64,000 nucleotides of DNA from an uncultured Clostridia bacterium (GTDB lineage: Bacteria; Bacillota; Clostridia; TANB77; CAG-508), in assembly GCA_947631185.1 (NCBI GenBank), contig CANRKJ010000004.1, positions 1-64,000 of the forward strand, read 5' to 3'. Of this stretch, positions 8,304-17,797 are shown piece by piece. Each line of letters starts with the position of its first letter. Within the stretch, counting starts at the first letter, position 1. The position numbers and the translations under genes are program-made. The notes beneath the pieces are model-generated. The model was not told the origin of the DNA, searched no databases, and was given only the letters and a program-made list of their open reading frames with translations.

Positions 8304-8322
8304 TTGTGAAAAAATTTCACAA
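8304..8322. promoter_or_regulatory. Rex/CRP-like inverted repeat upstream of the DUF1540-type gene
   Basis: TTGTGAAA-AAA-TTTCACAA is a perfect 19-base inverted repeat about 25 bases upstream of the start codon. It closely resembles the Gram-positive redox repressor Rex box (TTGTGAA-N4-TTCACAA) but has five central bases instead of four. The regulator is an inference. Confidence 0.45.
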
Positions 8323-8362
8323 TTATATTTTCTGCAAAAATCTAATTAAAATACATCAAAAT

Positions 8363-9994
8363 TTATTTTTTATAAAATTTATCTCCTACAAATTCACATG
8401 GTAATGTTTTCAAATTATCTATAAAATCATTATATCTTGAAACATATGCTTTTTGTGTATCAGCATCAATTTTATAAAAACCTGTATATACCTGTTCAAT
8501 TTCATCTCCAATTATATTACCTTCACTATCAATCATATATAAATTTAAATCTGCATAATGATTATCATTAAACTCTATTACATCATCCAAATTTCCAAAC
8601 AAATAAATTCCTATTCCTAATAAAGAAGTGTCAACATAATCATATTCACCATCTATAATTTGATTATAATTACTATCAATTACAGTATACTTATCATTCA
8701 TTTTCTTTACTATATATTTTTGATCCAGAATTAAAATTTCTTTATAAGATTCTGATAATTTTTCTCCATTTTGATTTACAAAGGTAATCTGTCCATTTTT
8801 GTTATAATCTTTGTATAAAAAGATATCTCCTATCTTCTCTAATATCTGAGCATTTCCTTTTAAAGACTTTTTTACTCCTCTTTCTGAAAACCAACCTTGT
8901 TCTTCTTTATCTATATTATAAAATGGTATTGTTCCATCAGAAAAAATATATAACCTATTTTCATCATAATCTAATTTTTGACAATCTAATGGTAATTGAT
9001 ATTTCAAATCATCTTTTTTTGCTAGAACATAAGTATCATTCAATCCCATACTAGATTCTGTTACTATTACATCATATTCATCATTATAATCATATCTATA
9101 TGTATATAATTCTGAATTATCGTCATATGCTGGAACTGAATTTATTTGGTTAGAAATTGAAGGAATTTCAAATTCCATTTCTTCTTCCATTCCAATAGTA
9201 TTATAATAAAAATCTTCTAATTCTTTTATCTTTGCTTCATAGTCTTGATCTGAAGATTCACTTACATATGATTTTACAACTCTTTGATTTTTTAATATAA
9301 TTTCAGATATTCCGTCTTTACATACAAGTGCAATCTGGAAATTTTTATCAAAAACTTTTATTGTAGTAAATGGTGTTGCAAAATCATATTCAAAAGGAAT
9401 TACTTCTTCACCTGCTGTATTTACATAACCATATTTTCCATTTTTCTTGATATTTATATATATATTGTTTTCTTCAAGCTCTGTTATATACTTAAAATAA
9501 CTATCTGAATACTCTATTTGATTTTCATTCTTTTTTTCTAAAATATATGCTCCAATATACTTATAAAAATATATCATTCCAAATAAAACAACTATAGAAC
9601 CACATATCACTAAAATAATCGAAATAGCTGACGTACTTTCTAACTCTCTTAGATTTTCTTTTAAAATATTTTTTATAATAATAATTGCAGAAATAAATGC
9701 AAAAATAGAAATAATAGGTTGTTTAATCAAAATAAAAAATACTGTAAAGAAAAATATTCTATAGCCCAAACTTAAGCCGTAATTTGACTTATTATTTATA
9801 TATCCTAACAAATTAATAAAAAGTGCTAATCCTATTATAATGTAAATTGCCAATTTAATAATATTTACAATTTCATTTTCTTGAACAGTAAGTAAAATAG
9901 AATCTTTTGGAATCTTTAATAAAAAAAATATAATTAATATTCCTATTAGAATATTTTGCAACCCTATTAATAAATTTACTATCTTTCCCTTCAT
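8363..9994 (-). CDS. Membrane protein with WG-type repeats
   Basis: A 543-residue protein with four to five hydrophobic helices in the first 165 residues and a long extracytoplasmic C-terminal part. That part contains WG-like repeats such as NGKYGYVNTAGEEVIPFEYD and later degenerate versions. WG repeats form beta-propeller-like units of unknown ligand. The ATG at 9994 is preferred because AAAAGG precedes it. An upstream TTG would overlap the nadD stop. The gene follows nadD closely and is probably cotranscribed. I can infer surface location but not function. Confidence 0.78.
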   Translation of the reverse strand: MKGKIVNLLIGLQNILIGILIIFFLLKIPKDSILLTVQENEIVNIIKLAIYIIIGLALFINLLGYINNKSNYGLSLGYRIFFFTVFFILIKQPIISIFAFISAIIIIKNILKENLRELESTSAISIILVICGSIVVLFGMIYFYKYIGAYILEKKNENQIEYSDSYFKYITELEENNIYINIKKNGKYGYVNTAGEEVIPFEYDFATPFTTIKVFDKNFQIALVCKDGISEIILKNQRVVKSYVSESSDQDYEAKIKELEDFYYNTIGMEEEMEFEIPSISNQINSVPAYDDNSELYTYRYDYNDEYDVIVTESSMGLNDTYVLAKKDDLKYQLPLDCQKLDYDENRLYIFSDGTIPFYNIDKEEQGWFSERGVKKSLKGNAQILEKIGDIFLYKDYNKNGQITFVNQNGEKLSESYKEILILDQKYIVKKMNDKYTVIDSNYNQIIDGEYDYVDTSLLGIGIYLFGNLDDVIEFNDNHYADLNLYMIDSEGNIIGDEIEQVYTGFYKIDADTQKAYVSRYNDFIDNLKTLPCEFVGDKFYKK

Positions 9995-10026
9995 TTTTTT
10001 ATCCTTTTCTTTTGACTTTTTATAAT

Positions 10027-10581
10027 TCAACAATATAATTTATTTGTTTTTATATATTGATATACTTCATTAGTTAAATAATTTTTTGTGTCTTCTTTTT
10101 TTAAAATTAAATTTCTTACTTTAGTTGACGATATATTTAAATAGTTATTATTACTTACAATGCTAATTTTATCATTTACTTTTATTTCATGGAGCCTATC
10201 TAAAATAATATAATTAAATTTTTCTAATTTATACGAATCCTTCCAATTATTAATTTTTATATAATTATCAGACCCCATAATAAAGTACTTTTCACAATCA
10301 TAATTCTTATCTATATAATCAAAAGCATCTATAGCAAACATTTTTTTATTAGCTTTTATTTCAAAATCATTTACTTCAAGATTAGTGTTACCATTTATAA
10401 GTATATTTAACATATTTATTCTATGATTACTTGATATTAAACCCATTTTATTATAAAAATCATTCATGGGTACAAAAATCACTTTATCAAGTCCTATTTC
10501 TTTTATTGCCAACTTTGCCATTTCTAAATGTGCAATAGTTGGAGGATTAAAACATCCTCCAAAAAAACCTATCTTTTTCAT
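10027..10581 (-). CDS. nadD: Nicotinate-nucleotide adenylyltransferase
   Basis: Adenylylates nicotinate mononucleotide in NAD synthesis. The nucleotidyltransferase signature GGCFNPPTIAH is present (the usual HxGH read as TIAH), as are MGSDNY and the C-terminal ISSTKVR motif. 184 residues is slightly short but complete. RBS GGAAGG. It is one base from the P-loop kinase gene. It lacks the usual rsfS/yqeK neighbours. The gene ends in TGA, useful evidence that UGA is a stop in this genome. Confidence 0.9.
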   Translation of the reverse strand: MKKIGFFGGCFNPPTIAHLEMAKLAIKEIGLDKVIFVPMNDFYNKMGLISSNHRINMLNILINGNTNLEVNDFEIKANKKMFAIDAFDYIDKNYDCEKYFIMGSDNYIKINNWKDSYKLEKFNYIILDRLHEIKVNDKISIVSNNNYLNISSTKVRNLILKKEDTKNYLTNEVYQYIKTNKLYC

Positions 10582-10582
10582 T

Positions 10583-11077
10583 CTATCCTTCCATTACAAA
10601 TTTTTTAGCTTTTTCTTTTAATTCTTCTAATGTTCCATTATTTTCAATATAATAATCATAATTAAAATCATCTACATTTGCATCTGCAGAATTTGAAAGA
10701 ATTTTTTCTACTCTATTACTTGTTATTAATAAAGCTTTTACATTAAGTAAATCTTTAACTTTTTTTATCTCAGTAACTTCTCTTATATGAATAAACATTA
10801 TATCTTGTTCATCATTTTTAAAAAACTCTTCGGCTTGTTCCTTAATATAAGTAATTGGATAATTATTATAATCAATGCTCATTTGTTTTAAATCTGCTAA
10901 AAATTTTCTACTTTTTTCGTCTTTTTCTCCATTCCAATTAACTAAAACTTTTGCAGCTTCCTTCACTTTATCTACAGAAGAAATATTTTTCACTTTTGCA
11001 AATTCACTACAAAACTCAACAAATGTATCTTTCCCTACTCCACCTGATCCATTTATAACAACTATTTTTTTATCCAT
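10583..11077 (-). CDS. P-loop nucleotide kinase-like protein
   Basis: A 164-residue P-loop protein with Walker A near the N-terminus (NGSGGVGKDTF), an IHIREVTEI segment and a possible adenine-contact region near the end. The fold resembles nucleoside or dephospho-CoA-type kinases, but no family-specific motif allows a substrate call. The ATG at 11077 is used because GGAGG lies five bases upstream and it follows the metG stop directly. metG, this gene, nadD and the WG-repeat gene are probably one operon. Confidence 0.75.
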   Translation of the reverse strand: MDKKIVVINGSGGVGKDTFVEFCSEFAKVKNISSVDKVKEAAKVLVNWNGEKDEKSRKFLADLKQMSIDYNNYPITYIKEQAEEFFKNDEQDIMFIHIREVTEIKKVKDLLNVKALLITSNRVEKILSNSADANVDDFNYDYYIENNGTLEELKEKAKKFVMEG

Positions 11078-11078
11078 A

Positions 11079-12659
11079 TTATCCTCCATGCATTACATCT
11101 TTTATATATTGAACTTCTTCATCAGAATCTAATCTTAAAAATAATGGTTCTCCTTTTTCTATAACATTTATTTCTTTTAAACAATTATTTTGATATAAAC
11201 TATCCCATGATTTTAGTTTATCATCGTTAATTCCCAATTGATTAAACATAGAATTTGAAGTATTTTTCATAAATGGCATAATTAAAATAGCAATTTTCCT
11301 TAGAGAATCCACCAAATTGTACATTACTAAAGATAAATATTCTTTTTCTTCATTTTTGGCTAATACCCATGGTGAAGTTTCATCTATATATTTGTTTGTT
11401 CTTGCAATTATATTCCATATTTCAGCAATTGCATCACTAATTCTATATTCATCCATATTTTTTTCTACTAAATTAATTTTTTCAGATATAAAATTATGCA
11501 TATTTTTGTCTATATCTTTTTCTACAGATAAATCTGCCTTCAAACAACCACCAAAATATTTATTTATCATTCCTATTGTTCTATTTAATAAATTTCCTAA
11601 ATCATTACATAAGTCATAATTAAATCTTTCAACAAAACCCTCAGGTGTAAATAAAGAGTCTTGAGAAAAACTCAATTCTCGTAATAAATAATATTTTGTA
11701 GCATCTATACCATATCTAGAAATTAAATTTTCAGGATATATAACATTTCCTTTTGATTTAGACATTTTTCCATCTTTCATAACTATATATCCATGTGCAT
11801 ATATATGTTCTGGAATTTCTAAACCTAATGACATTAAAAATATAGGCCAATATATACCATGAAATCTAATTATATCTTTTCCAACAACTTGAAACTGTGC
11901 TGGCCAATACTTCTTAAATAATGTATCATCATCACTCATATATCCTAATGCAGTTATATAATTAGTTAAAGCATCTACCCAAACATACAAAACATGTTTA
12001 GGATCATTTGGCATTTTAATTCCCCAATCAAATGTAGTTCTTGTGATACATAAATCCTCTAAACCTGGTTTGATAAAATTGCTAAAAATTTCATTTTTTC
12101 TAAATTCAGGAAGTATAAAATCAGGATGCTCTTCATATAATTTTAATAATTTATCTTGATATTTTTTCATATTAAAAAAATATGATTCTTCTTTCATCTT
12201 TTTTACTTCTCTATTACATTCAGGACATTTTCCGTCTATTAATTGAGTTTCAGTATAGTAAGTCTCACATGGCATACAATACCAGCCTTCATATGATCCT
12301 TTATAAATATCACCATTTTCTATAAATTTCTCAACTATTTTTGTAACAGCTTTTTCATGATGTTCATCAGTAGTTCTAATAAAATCATCATATTCTATTT
12401 CCATAAGTTTCCATAATTTCTTAGCCTCTTCTGCCATTATATCTACATGCTCTTTAGGAGTTCTACCAAGCTTTTTTGCAACTTCTTGTATTTTTTGTCC
12501 ATGTTCATCTAATCCTGTAAGCATATATGCATCATAGCCCCTCATTTTTTTATATTTTTTTATTGTATCTACTAATGTAGTAGTATATGCTGTTCCAATA
12601 TGAAACTTTCCACTTGGATAATATATTGGTGTAGTTATATAAAATGTTTTTTTCTCCAT
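11079..12659 (-). CDS. metG: Methionyl-tRNA synthetase
   Basis: Class I aminoacyl-tRNA synthetase charging tRNA-Met. HIGH-type motif FHIGTAY near residue 19, KMSKSKGN, and a zinc knuckle (CMPCE and CPEC) near residues 127-147 are visible. At 526 residues it lacks the C-terminal EMAPII/Trbp111-like tRNA-binding domain found in many bacterial MetRS of about 650 residues, so it is the short form. I see no T-box leader in the 29-base gap to the upstream gene. Confidence 0.96.
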   Translation of the reverse strand: MEKKTFYITTPIYYPSGKFHIGTAYTTTLVDTIKKYKKMRGYDAYMLTGLDEHGQKIQEVAKKLGRTPKEHVDIMAEEAKKLWKLMEIEYDDFIRTTDEHHEKAVTKIVEKFIENGDIYKGSYEGWYCMPCETYYTETQLIDGKCPECNREVKKMKEESYFFNMKKYQDKLLKLYEEHPDFILPEFRKNEIFSNFIKPGLEDLCITRTTFDWGIKMPNDPKHVLYVWVDALTNYITALGYMSDDDTLFKKYWPAQFQVVGKDIIRFHGIYWPIFLMSLGLEIPEHIYAHGYIVMKDGKMSKSKGNVIYPENLISRYGIDATKYYLLRELSFSQDSLFTPEGFVERFNYDLCNDLGNLLNRTIGMINKYFGGCLKADLSVEKDIDKNMHNFISEKINLVEKNMDEYRISDAIAEIWNIIARTNKYIDETSPWVLAKNEEKEYLSLVMYNLVDSLRKIAILIMPFMKNTSNSMFNQLGINDDKLKSWDSLYQNNCLKEINVIEKGEPLFLRLDSDEEVQYIKDVMHGG

Positions 12660-12688
12660 ACTAATTTCTCCTTACCCACTTAATATAA

Positions 12689-14260
12689 TTAATATTTTGA
12701 ACCTCTATGATCTCTTGGGTCATATCCATCATCTTCTAGTTCTTCTTCATTTTCATTAGGCTCTTTTTTTTCACCACCTCCTGGAGGAGTTAATCCAACA
12801 TCATCAAACTCTTTATAAATCTTTTCCTGTAATTTATTAATCAACTCTGTATTTTCTGGATTATTCTTTAAAACCATATTAAGTTCTTTTAAATGTATTT
12901 CTAATCTTTCTCTAAATTTTTCTTTTTCAGTCATACTCATATCTTCAGGTATTCTTTTTAACTGCATCTTATATGAATTACCTTGAGAATCAGTATAATC
13001 TATATAAGTATCATTATCTTCTGTTCTTTTTATTACTCCTGTTCTCATATGATATTTATTGATAAAATTATTTGCAATTTCTTCTGAATTGTCAACTTTT
13101 AATTCTGCTTCATCTTGTATCATTGCAACTTTAGATTTTCCAGTAGCTGTAGAAAACTGTATAATAGTAACTTCTCCTCCATTTTCATTAATATTACTAT
13201 TATCCATTGCATCAAAAAGTGGTTTTGGATCTTTTACTATTAAAACAGCTTCTACATTATCCGTAGAAATTCCTTTTTGTTTACAATATTCTTCTACTTC
13301 TTTTTGCTTAGTCTCTTGAATATTCTTATTATTATTTTCATCATCATAATCTGGTTGATCATTATTTGTTGGTTTTATACCATCAGTATCTGTTTTTTCC
13401 TGTAATTTAGTATCTTCTTCAATTTCTTCTTCATTTTTTCTTAATTCATCATCTTCTATTTTTCTTTCTAATTCTGCCTCTTCTGCATTTTTCTCTTCAA
13501 TTTCTTCTGGAGTCAAAATAACTGCTCTATCCGCATCTAAATCTGTATAATCATTTTCTTTTATTTTTTTAGCAGATATAGCTCTATTTCCTACTTCTTC
13601 AACACTATCAGGAACCAACTTTCCCTCTTCTATAGCTCTTACCAAACTGTCAACATTTTTTAGATAAAATTCTTCTTGTAAAATCTGTTCTTCTACATAT
13701 TTTCGAACTTCTGATTTTTCTAAAAGATTATCTATTTTGTCTTTCAATTCAGGAGCAATATTAAATTCAGGTTTTCCTTTTTTATCATAAGTAATTGTTC
13801 CAATATCATTTCCGTTTTTATCAGTAATTAAATCAAAAGAATTTCCATCTTTATCTTTTAAAGTTACAATATTATATTCTGATAATTTAGAGTTTTCCTC
13901 ATTTTCAGAAGTTCTCTTTTCCGTTTCTTTATATGCATCTTTTTTAGTTTTTTCTACTAAACTTTTTGGTTCATATACTGTTACATCACCCAATTCAGGG
14001 ATTTTTATATCAACACTTTCAAAACCTTCTATTTCTTCATCTGCAGGAATATTTGCAATTAACTCTCCTCTTTGAATTTTATTAATATATTCATTTAAAT
14101 TATAAACTTGATTTTCATATTCTAATAATTCAAATTTATTACCTTTGGTTTTATATTCGTTAATAGTTTTCGAGTTTTGCATCATTTTTATTTTAGTTAT
14201 ATATTTTCCATAAGAATCATATATATATTCATTTAATTCTTTTTCTGATAATTTCTCCAT
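12689..14260 (-). CDS. Large acidic cytoplasmic protein, unknown
   Basis: I do not recognise this 523-residue protein. No signal peptide or membrane helix is visible. The sequence is strongly charged, with a Glu/Asp/Lys-rich middle (about residues 240-310). It also has beta-rich stretches such as YNIVTLKDKDGNSFDLI, VTIIQFSTATGKSKVAMI and NDTYIDYTDSQGNSYKM, and a Gly-Pro tail (PPGGGEKK). It lies between glmM and metG with short gaps (16 and 29 bases), so it is expressed with housekeeping genes. It shares the highly charged style of the proteins encoded at 20482-22821 and 58474-61107, but I see no clear sequence similarity. Confidence 0.7.
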   Translation of the reverse strand: MEKLSEKELNEYIYDSYGKYITKIKMMQNSKTINEYKTKGNKFELLEYENQVYNLNEYINKIQRGELIANIPADEEIEGFESVDIKIPELGDVTVYEPKSLVEKTKKDAYKETEKRTSENEENSKLSEYNIVTLKDKDGNSFDLITDKNGNDIGTITYDKKGKPEFNIAPELKDKIDNLLEKSEVRKYVEEQILQEEFYLKNVDSLVRAIEEGKLVPDSVEEVGNRAISAKKIKENDYTDLDADRAVILTPEEIEEKNAEEAELERKIEDDELRKNEEEIEEDTKLQEKTDTDGIKPTNNDQPDYDDENNNKNIQETKQKEVEEYCKQKGISTDNVEAVLIVKDPKPLFDAMDNSNINENGGEVTIIQFSTATGKSKVAMIQDEAELKVDNSEEIANNFINKYHMRTGVIKRTEDNDTYIDYTDSQGNSYKMQLKRIPEDMSMTEKEKFRERLEIHLKELNMVLKNNPENTELINKLQEKIYKEFDDVGLTPPGGGEKKEPNENEEELEDDGYDPRDHRGSKY

Positions 14261-14276
14261 ACTTATTTCTCACTTT

Positions 14277-15638
14277 CTATTTTAAATTTTCTTCAATAAT
14301 ATCTGCGAGTTGTTTTGCTCTTTCTGTAATATAATCTAAATCTTCACCTTCAATCATAACTCTAACTTTAGGTTCTGTTCCTGATGGCCTAATTAAAACT
14401 CTACCATTACTTGAAAATTCTTTTTCTAATTCATCTATTTTATTTTTTATAATATCAACCTTATCAAAATCAAATTTTTTATCAGAATCAACTTTTGCAT
14501 TAATTAAGACTTGAGGATATATTTTTATTATTTTAGTATTTTCATATAAAGATTTTTTATTTTCAATCATTGACTTTATAAGCATAAGTGAAGTAAGAAT
14601 TCCATCTCCAGTTGGATTATAATCTAAAAAGATTATATGTCCAGATTGCTCACCTCCAAAATTATATCCATTTTTCAACATTTCTTCTAAAACATATCTA
14701 TCTCCTACTTTAGTTTGAATATAATTTAATCCATTTTCTTTTGTATATTTAGACATTCCTAAATTACTCATTACAGTTGCAACTACAGTGTCTTTTTGAA
14801 GTTTTCCATGTTTTTTTAGTGAATCAGAAATTATTGCCATAATCATATCTCCATCAACAATATTTCCTTTTTCATCTACTGCTAAACATCTATCTCCATC
14901 TCCATCATAAGCAATTCCTAAATTTAATTTATTTTCTTTAACAAAATTTTGAAGTTTTTCTAAATGTGTAGAACCACAATCGTCATTTATATTTATTCCA
15001 TCTGGACTATCACTTATAATTTTATATTTAATCCCTAACTTCTTAAAAACTTTTTTTGCAACCTCATATGTAGCTCCATTTGCAACATCTAGCCCAACAC
15101 AAAAATTTGAATCTAAATTGTCAAATGTTGTTCCAAACACTTTTATAAAAAAATCAATATATTCATCTATAAGTTCAGATTGTGAAGTTAATCTTCCTAT
15201 ATTTTCTCCAACAGCAGTAAATTCAGCAAGCATATCTGAATCCATTATTTCTTCAATTTCTTCTTCAAGTTCATCTGATATTTTCATTCCTTTATTACTG
15301 AAAAATTTTACTCCATTAAATTCAAAAGTATTGTGAGAAGCTGATATTACCACTCCTGCATCAGCATTTAATTTTTTAGTTAAATATGCTACACCTGGAG
15401 TTGGAATAATATCTAATAAAATAACATCTGCTCCATAGCTTAAAAATCCTGCAGCCATAGCACTTTCAATTAATCCTCCAGAAATTCTAGTATCTCTACC
15501 TATTAAAATTTTTGGCTTATGATTACTATGTTTCGCAAGAACATATGCACCTGCTTTAGCCACTCTAAAAACTAAATTAGGAGTAAGTTCAGTATTTGCA
15601 ATCCTCCTAATTCCATCTGTTCCAAAATATCTTCTCAT
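14277..15638 (-). CDS. glmM: Phosphoglucosamine mutase
   Basis: Converts glucosamine 6-phosphate to glucosamine 1-phosphate for UDP-GlcNAc and cell wall synthesis. It has the phosphoserine loop ISASHNTFEFNG near residue 100, the metal loop DGDGDRC, the sugar loop GGEQSGHI and the phosphate-binding RPSGTEPKVRVM near the C-terminus. The 453 residues are normal. RBS AGGAGG. The leader shows no glmS-type ribozyme. Confidence 0.97.
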   Translation of the reverse strand: MRRYFGTDGIRRIANTELTPNLVFRVAKAGAYVLAKHSNHKPKILIGRDTRISGGLIESAMAAGFLSYGADVILLDIIPTPGVAYLTKKLNADAGVVISASHNTFEFNGVKFFSNKGMKISDELEEEIEEIMDSDMLAEFTAVGENIGRLTSQSELIDEYIDFFIKVFGTTFDNLDSNFCVGLDVANGATYEVAKKVFKKLGIKYKIISDSPDGININDDCGSTHLEKLQNFVKENKLNLGIAYDGDGDRCLAVDEKGNIVDGDMIMAIISDSLKKHGKLQKDTVVATVMSNLGMSKYTKENGLNYIQTKVGDRYVLEEMLKNGYNFGGEQSGHIIFLDYNPTGDGILTSLMLIKSMIENKKSLYENTKIIKIYPQVLINAKVDSDKKFDFDKVDIIKNKIDELEKEFSSNGRVLIRPSGTEPKVRVMIEGEDLDYITERAKQLADIIEENLK

Positions 15639-15727
15639 ATATTCCTCCTGTAAAATTTATTTATACTATTATACATTTATATTATCAAAAATTCAATAAT
15701 TTGTGCAATAAAAGTAATTAATTATTA

Positions 15728-15757
15728 AAACCTATACTAAATTACAAGTATAGGTTT
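15728..15757 (-). terminator. Terminator of the Wzz/BY-kinase-like gene
   Basis: Perfect 11-bp stem AAACCTATACT / AGTATAGGTTT with an 8-base loop, about 30 bases after the upstream gene's stop. Confidence 0.85.
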
Positions 15758-15787
15758 CAAGTATATTTATTACTTTTAGTTTAATAT

Positions 15788-17035
15788 TTAATCTACTATA
15801 ATGTTTAATATATTTCCATTAATTTTTTTAATTTCTTTAATTGATTGAACTAATTTTTTCTCTTCGGTCTTATATAATTGTATTTTAATAAATATTCCAT
15901 CACAAATATTTGAAATGATTCTTGTATTTGAAGAATTAAGAATATCTGGGGAATTTAAAATAACATAATCATAATCTACTTTTACATCATTTATAAAATT
16001 AAGCATTTTTTCTTTTGATATTACTATATCCTTATCATTTTTTCCTTTATTTATAATGTCAATATTTTTATTATCTGTGTGAGATATTATATTATTCTTT
16101 TTTATATTTGAAAAATAATCATAAAATCCAAGATTATTATCTATATTAAAAATATTATCTTCACCAACTAAATCAACAATCAAAATCTTTTTATCTGTAC
16201 TTGCAAAAGATTTAGCTAAATTTGCTATAACCGAAAATGTCGAATTATCATCTTCAGTTGAAGTAACTAGCAAACTTTTTATAGAATTCTCTGCATTATT
16301 TGATATTTCTATCTCTGCTCTTAACAAATTAATTGGTTCACTATTATTATCTTTTAAGCATTTTTTTAAAGAAACAACGGATAAACCTAATTTATTTTCT
16401 ATTTTTTCTTCAGTAACTATTACTGGATTCAACATATATTTAACATATATACATGCACAAGATGTAAAAAGTCCTAAAATAGCAAATACTAGTAAATCAA
16501 CAATATGATTTACTTCATTCTCTGTAGTGCTTTCATTTGCATAATTTACAGTATAAGTATGTTCTATTTGATAAAAGTTTTTTGATTTTTCAATAAATAC
16601 CTTCATTATTTCATTAGCAATTTTCTCTGCCATTTCTTCATTTTTATTAGTAACAATTACATCTAAATTTGACATATTAGATTCAAGTTCTATTTTCTCT
16701 TTTAGATCACCTAGTGTTTCTTCAAGTTTAAGATTTTCAATTACAGTTTTTAATACATCATCACTTATAATATAATTTTTATAATTTCCTATTATACTAC
16801 TATTAAATTGAATTTCAGAAAGCAACTGGCTTTCTCCTTCTTGAGGGACATAACCTGCAACCCTACTAAACATTATGCTAGCTGTAGCAACATATGAATT
16901 TTGTCTAATATAAAAAGAAAAAAAACCTCCTAATATTACAAATATTATAATTGTTTTTATTATTAATGATACCTTATTAAAAAACACAATACCAATTTCT
17001 TTTAAAGAATTAACTCCATTTTCTTCTTCCATCAT
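15788..17035 (-). CDS. Wzz-type chain-length protein fused to a degenerate BY-kinase domain
   Basis: N-terminal transmembrane helix, extracytoplasmic Wzz-like region, second helix near residue 185, then a cytoplasmic MinD/BY-kinase-like domain, the usual order of capsule chain-length regulators. The ATPase motifs are worn. The Walker A equivalent reads STEDDNSTFS, with Asn in place of the GK lysine, and the Walker B equivalent reads YVILNSPDI without the usual aspartate, while ILIVDLVGED is kept. This is likely a pseudo-ATPase with a scaffold role. Start at 17035 (or 17032) follows AGGAG. No glycosyltransferases or flippase lie nearby, so it is an orphan of a capsule locus. Confidence 0.8.
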   Translation of the reverse strand: MMEEENGVNSLKEIGIVFFNKVSLIIKTIIIFVILGGFFSFYIRQNSYVATASIMFSRVAGYVPQEGESQLLSEIQFNSSIIGNYKNYIISDDVLKTVIENLKLEETLGDLKEKIELESNMSNLDVIVTNKNEEMAEKIANEIMKVFIEKSKNFYQIEHTYTVNYANESTTENEVNHIVDLLVFAILGLFTSCACIYVKYMLNPVIVTEEKIENKLGLSVVSLKKCLKDNNSEPINLLRAEIEISNNAENSIKSLLVTSTEDDNSTFSVIANLAKSFASTDKKILIVDLVGEDNIFNIDNNLGFYDYFSNIKKNNIISHTDNKNIDIINKGKNDKDIVISKEKMLNFINDVKVDYDYVILNSPDILNSSNTRIISNICDGIFIKIQLYKTEEKKLVQSIKEIKKINGNILNIIVD

Positions 17036-17118
17036 TATTCTCCTAATTAATATAAACATCTATTTACTCTAAATTTAATTACTTTGACATTATAACAAGT
17101 AACATTAAAAAAATCAAC

Positions 17119-17796
17119 CTAATTTTCCATTATTTTCCAACTTCCACTTAATTCTGGCATTTTTTCAAAAATCATTCTTTCTTTTTTTGTAGGATGTATG
17201 AAACTTAAATAATAAGCCCATAGTGCCAATCCTTTTCCTCTACCACGACATCCATATTTCTGGTCACCACTTAAGGAATGGTTTCTATATGCCATTTGAA
17301 CTCTAATCTGATGATGTCTACCTGTATGTAAATTTATTTTTAATAAAGACAAATTTATCTTTTCATCATATTTTAAAACTTCATAATCCAAAATAGCTTC
17401 TTTACTATTTTTAGTACCTTGCTTTACCACTTTACTAGTATTAGTTTTTTCATTTTTTAATAAAAAATCTCTAAATGTATCTTTCTCTTTTTCCATTTTT
17501 CCATCTACTATACACAAATATTTTTTATGGAACTCTTTATTTCTCACTTGATCAGATAGTCTACTGGCTGACTTTGAGGTTTTTGCAAATACCATTACTC
17601 CTCCAGTAGGTCTATCTAACCTATGTACTAATCCTAAATAAACTTCACCTGGTTTATTATATTTTTCTTTTAAGTATTTTTTTATTATATTAAGCATATC
17701 CTCATCTCCAGTTTTATCACCTTGAGATGGTATATTCACAGGCTTTACAACAACAATAATATGATTATCTTCATATAATATTTCTAATTCTTTCAT
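17119..17796 (-). CDS. RluA-family pseudouridine synthase
   Basis: Isomerises uridine to pseudouridine in rRNA or tRNA. The catalytic signature VHRLDRPTGG carries the nucleophilic Asp, and HTGRHHQIRVQM is the second family motif. It has no N-terminal S4 domain, so it is the short type. The ATG at 17796 begins one base after the methyltransferase stop (TAATATG). A longer start would overlap that gene. It is the downstream member of a pair of RNA-modifying enzymes with ispH upstream. Confidence 0.88.
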   Translation of the reverse strand: MKELEILYEDNHIIVVVKPVNIPSQGDKTGDEDMLNIIKKYLKEKYNKPGEVYLGLVHRLDRPTGGVMVFAKTSKSASRLSDQVRNKEFHKKYLCIVDGKMEKEKDTFRDFLLKNEKTNTSKVVKQGTKNSKEAILDYEVLKYDEKINLSLLKINLHTGRHHQIRVQMAYRNHSLSGDQKYGCRGRGKGLALWAYYLSFIHPTKKERMIFEKMPELSGSWKIMEN

Positions 17797-17797
17797 A

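Noticed and set aside
12660..12688. T-box or other leader upstream of metG
   Set aside because: The gap is only 29 bases, with no room for such a structure.
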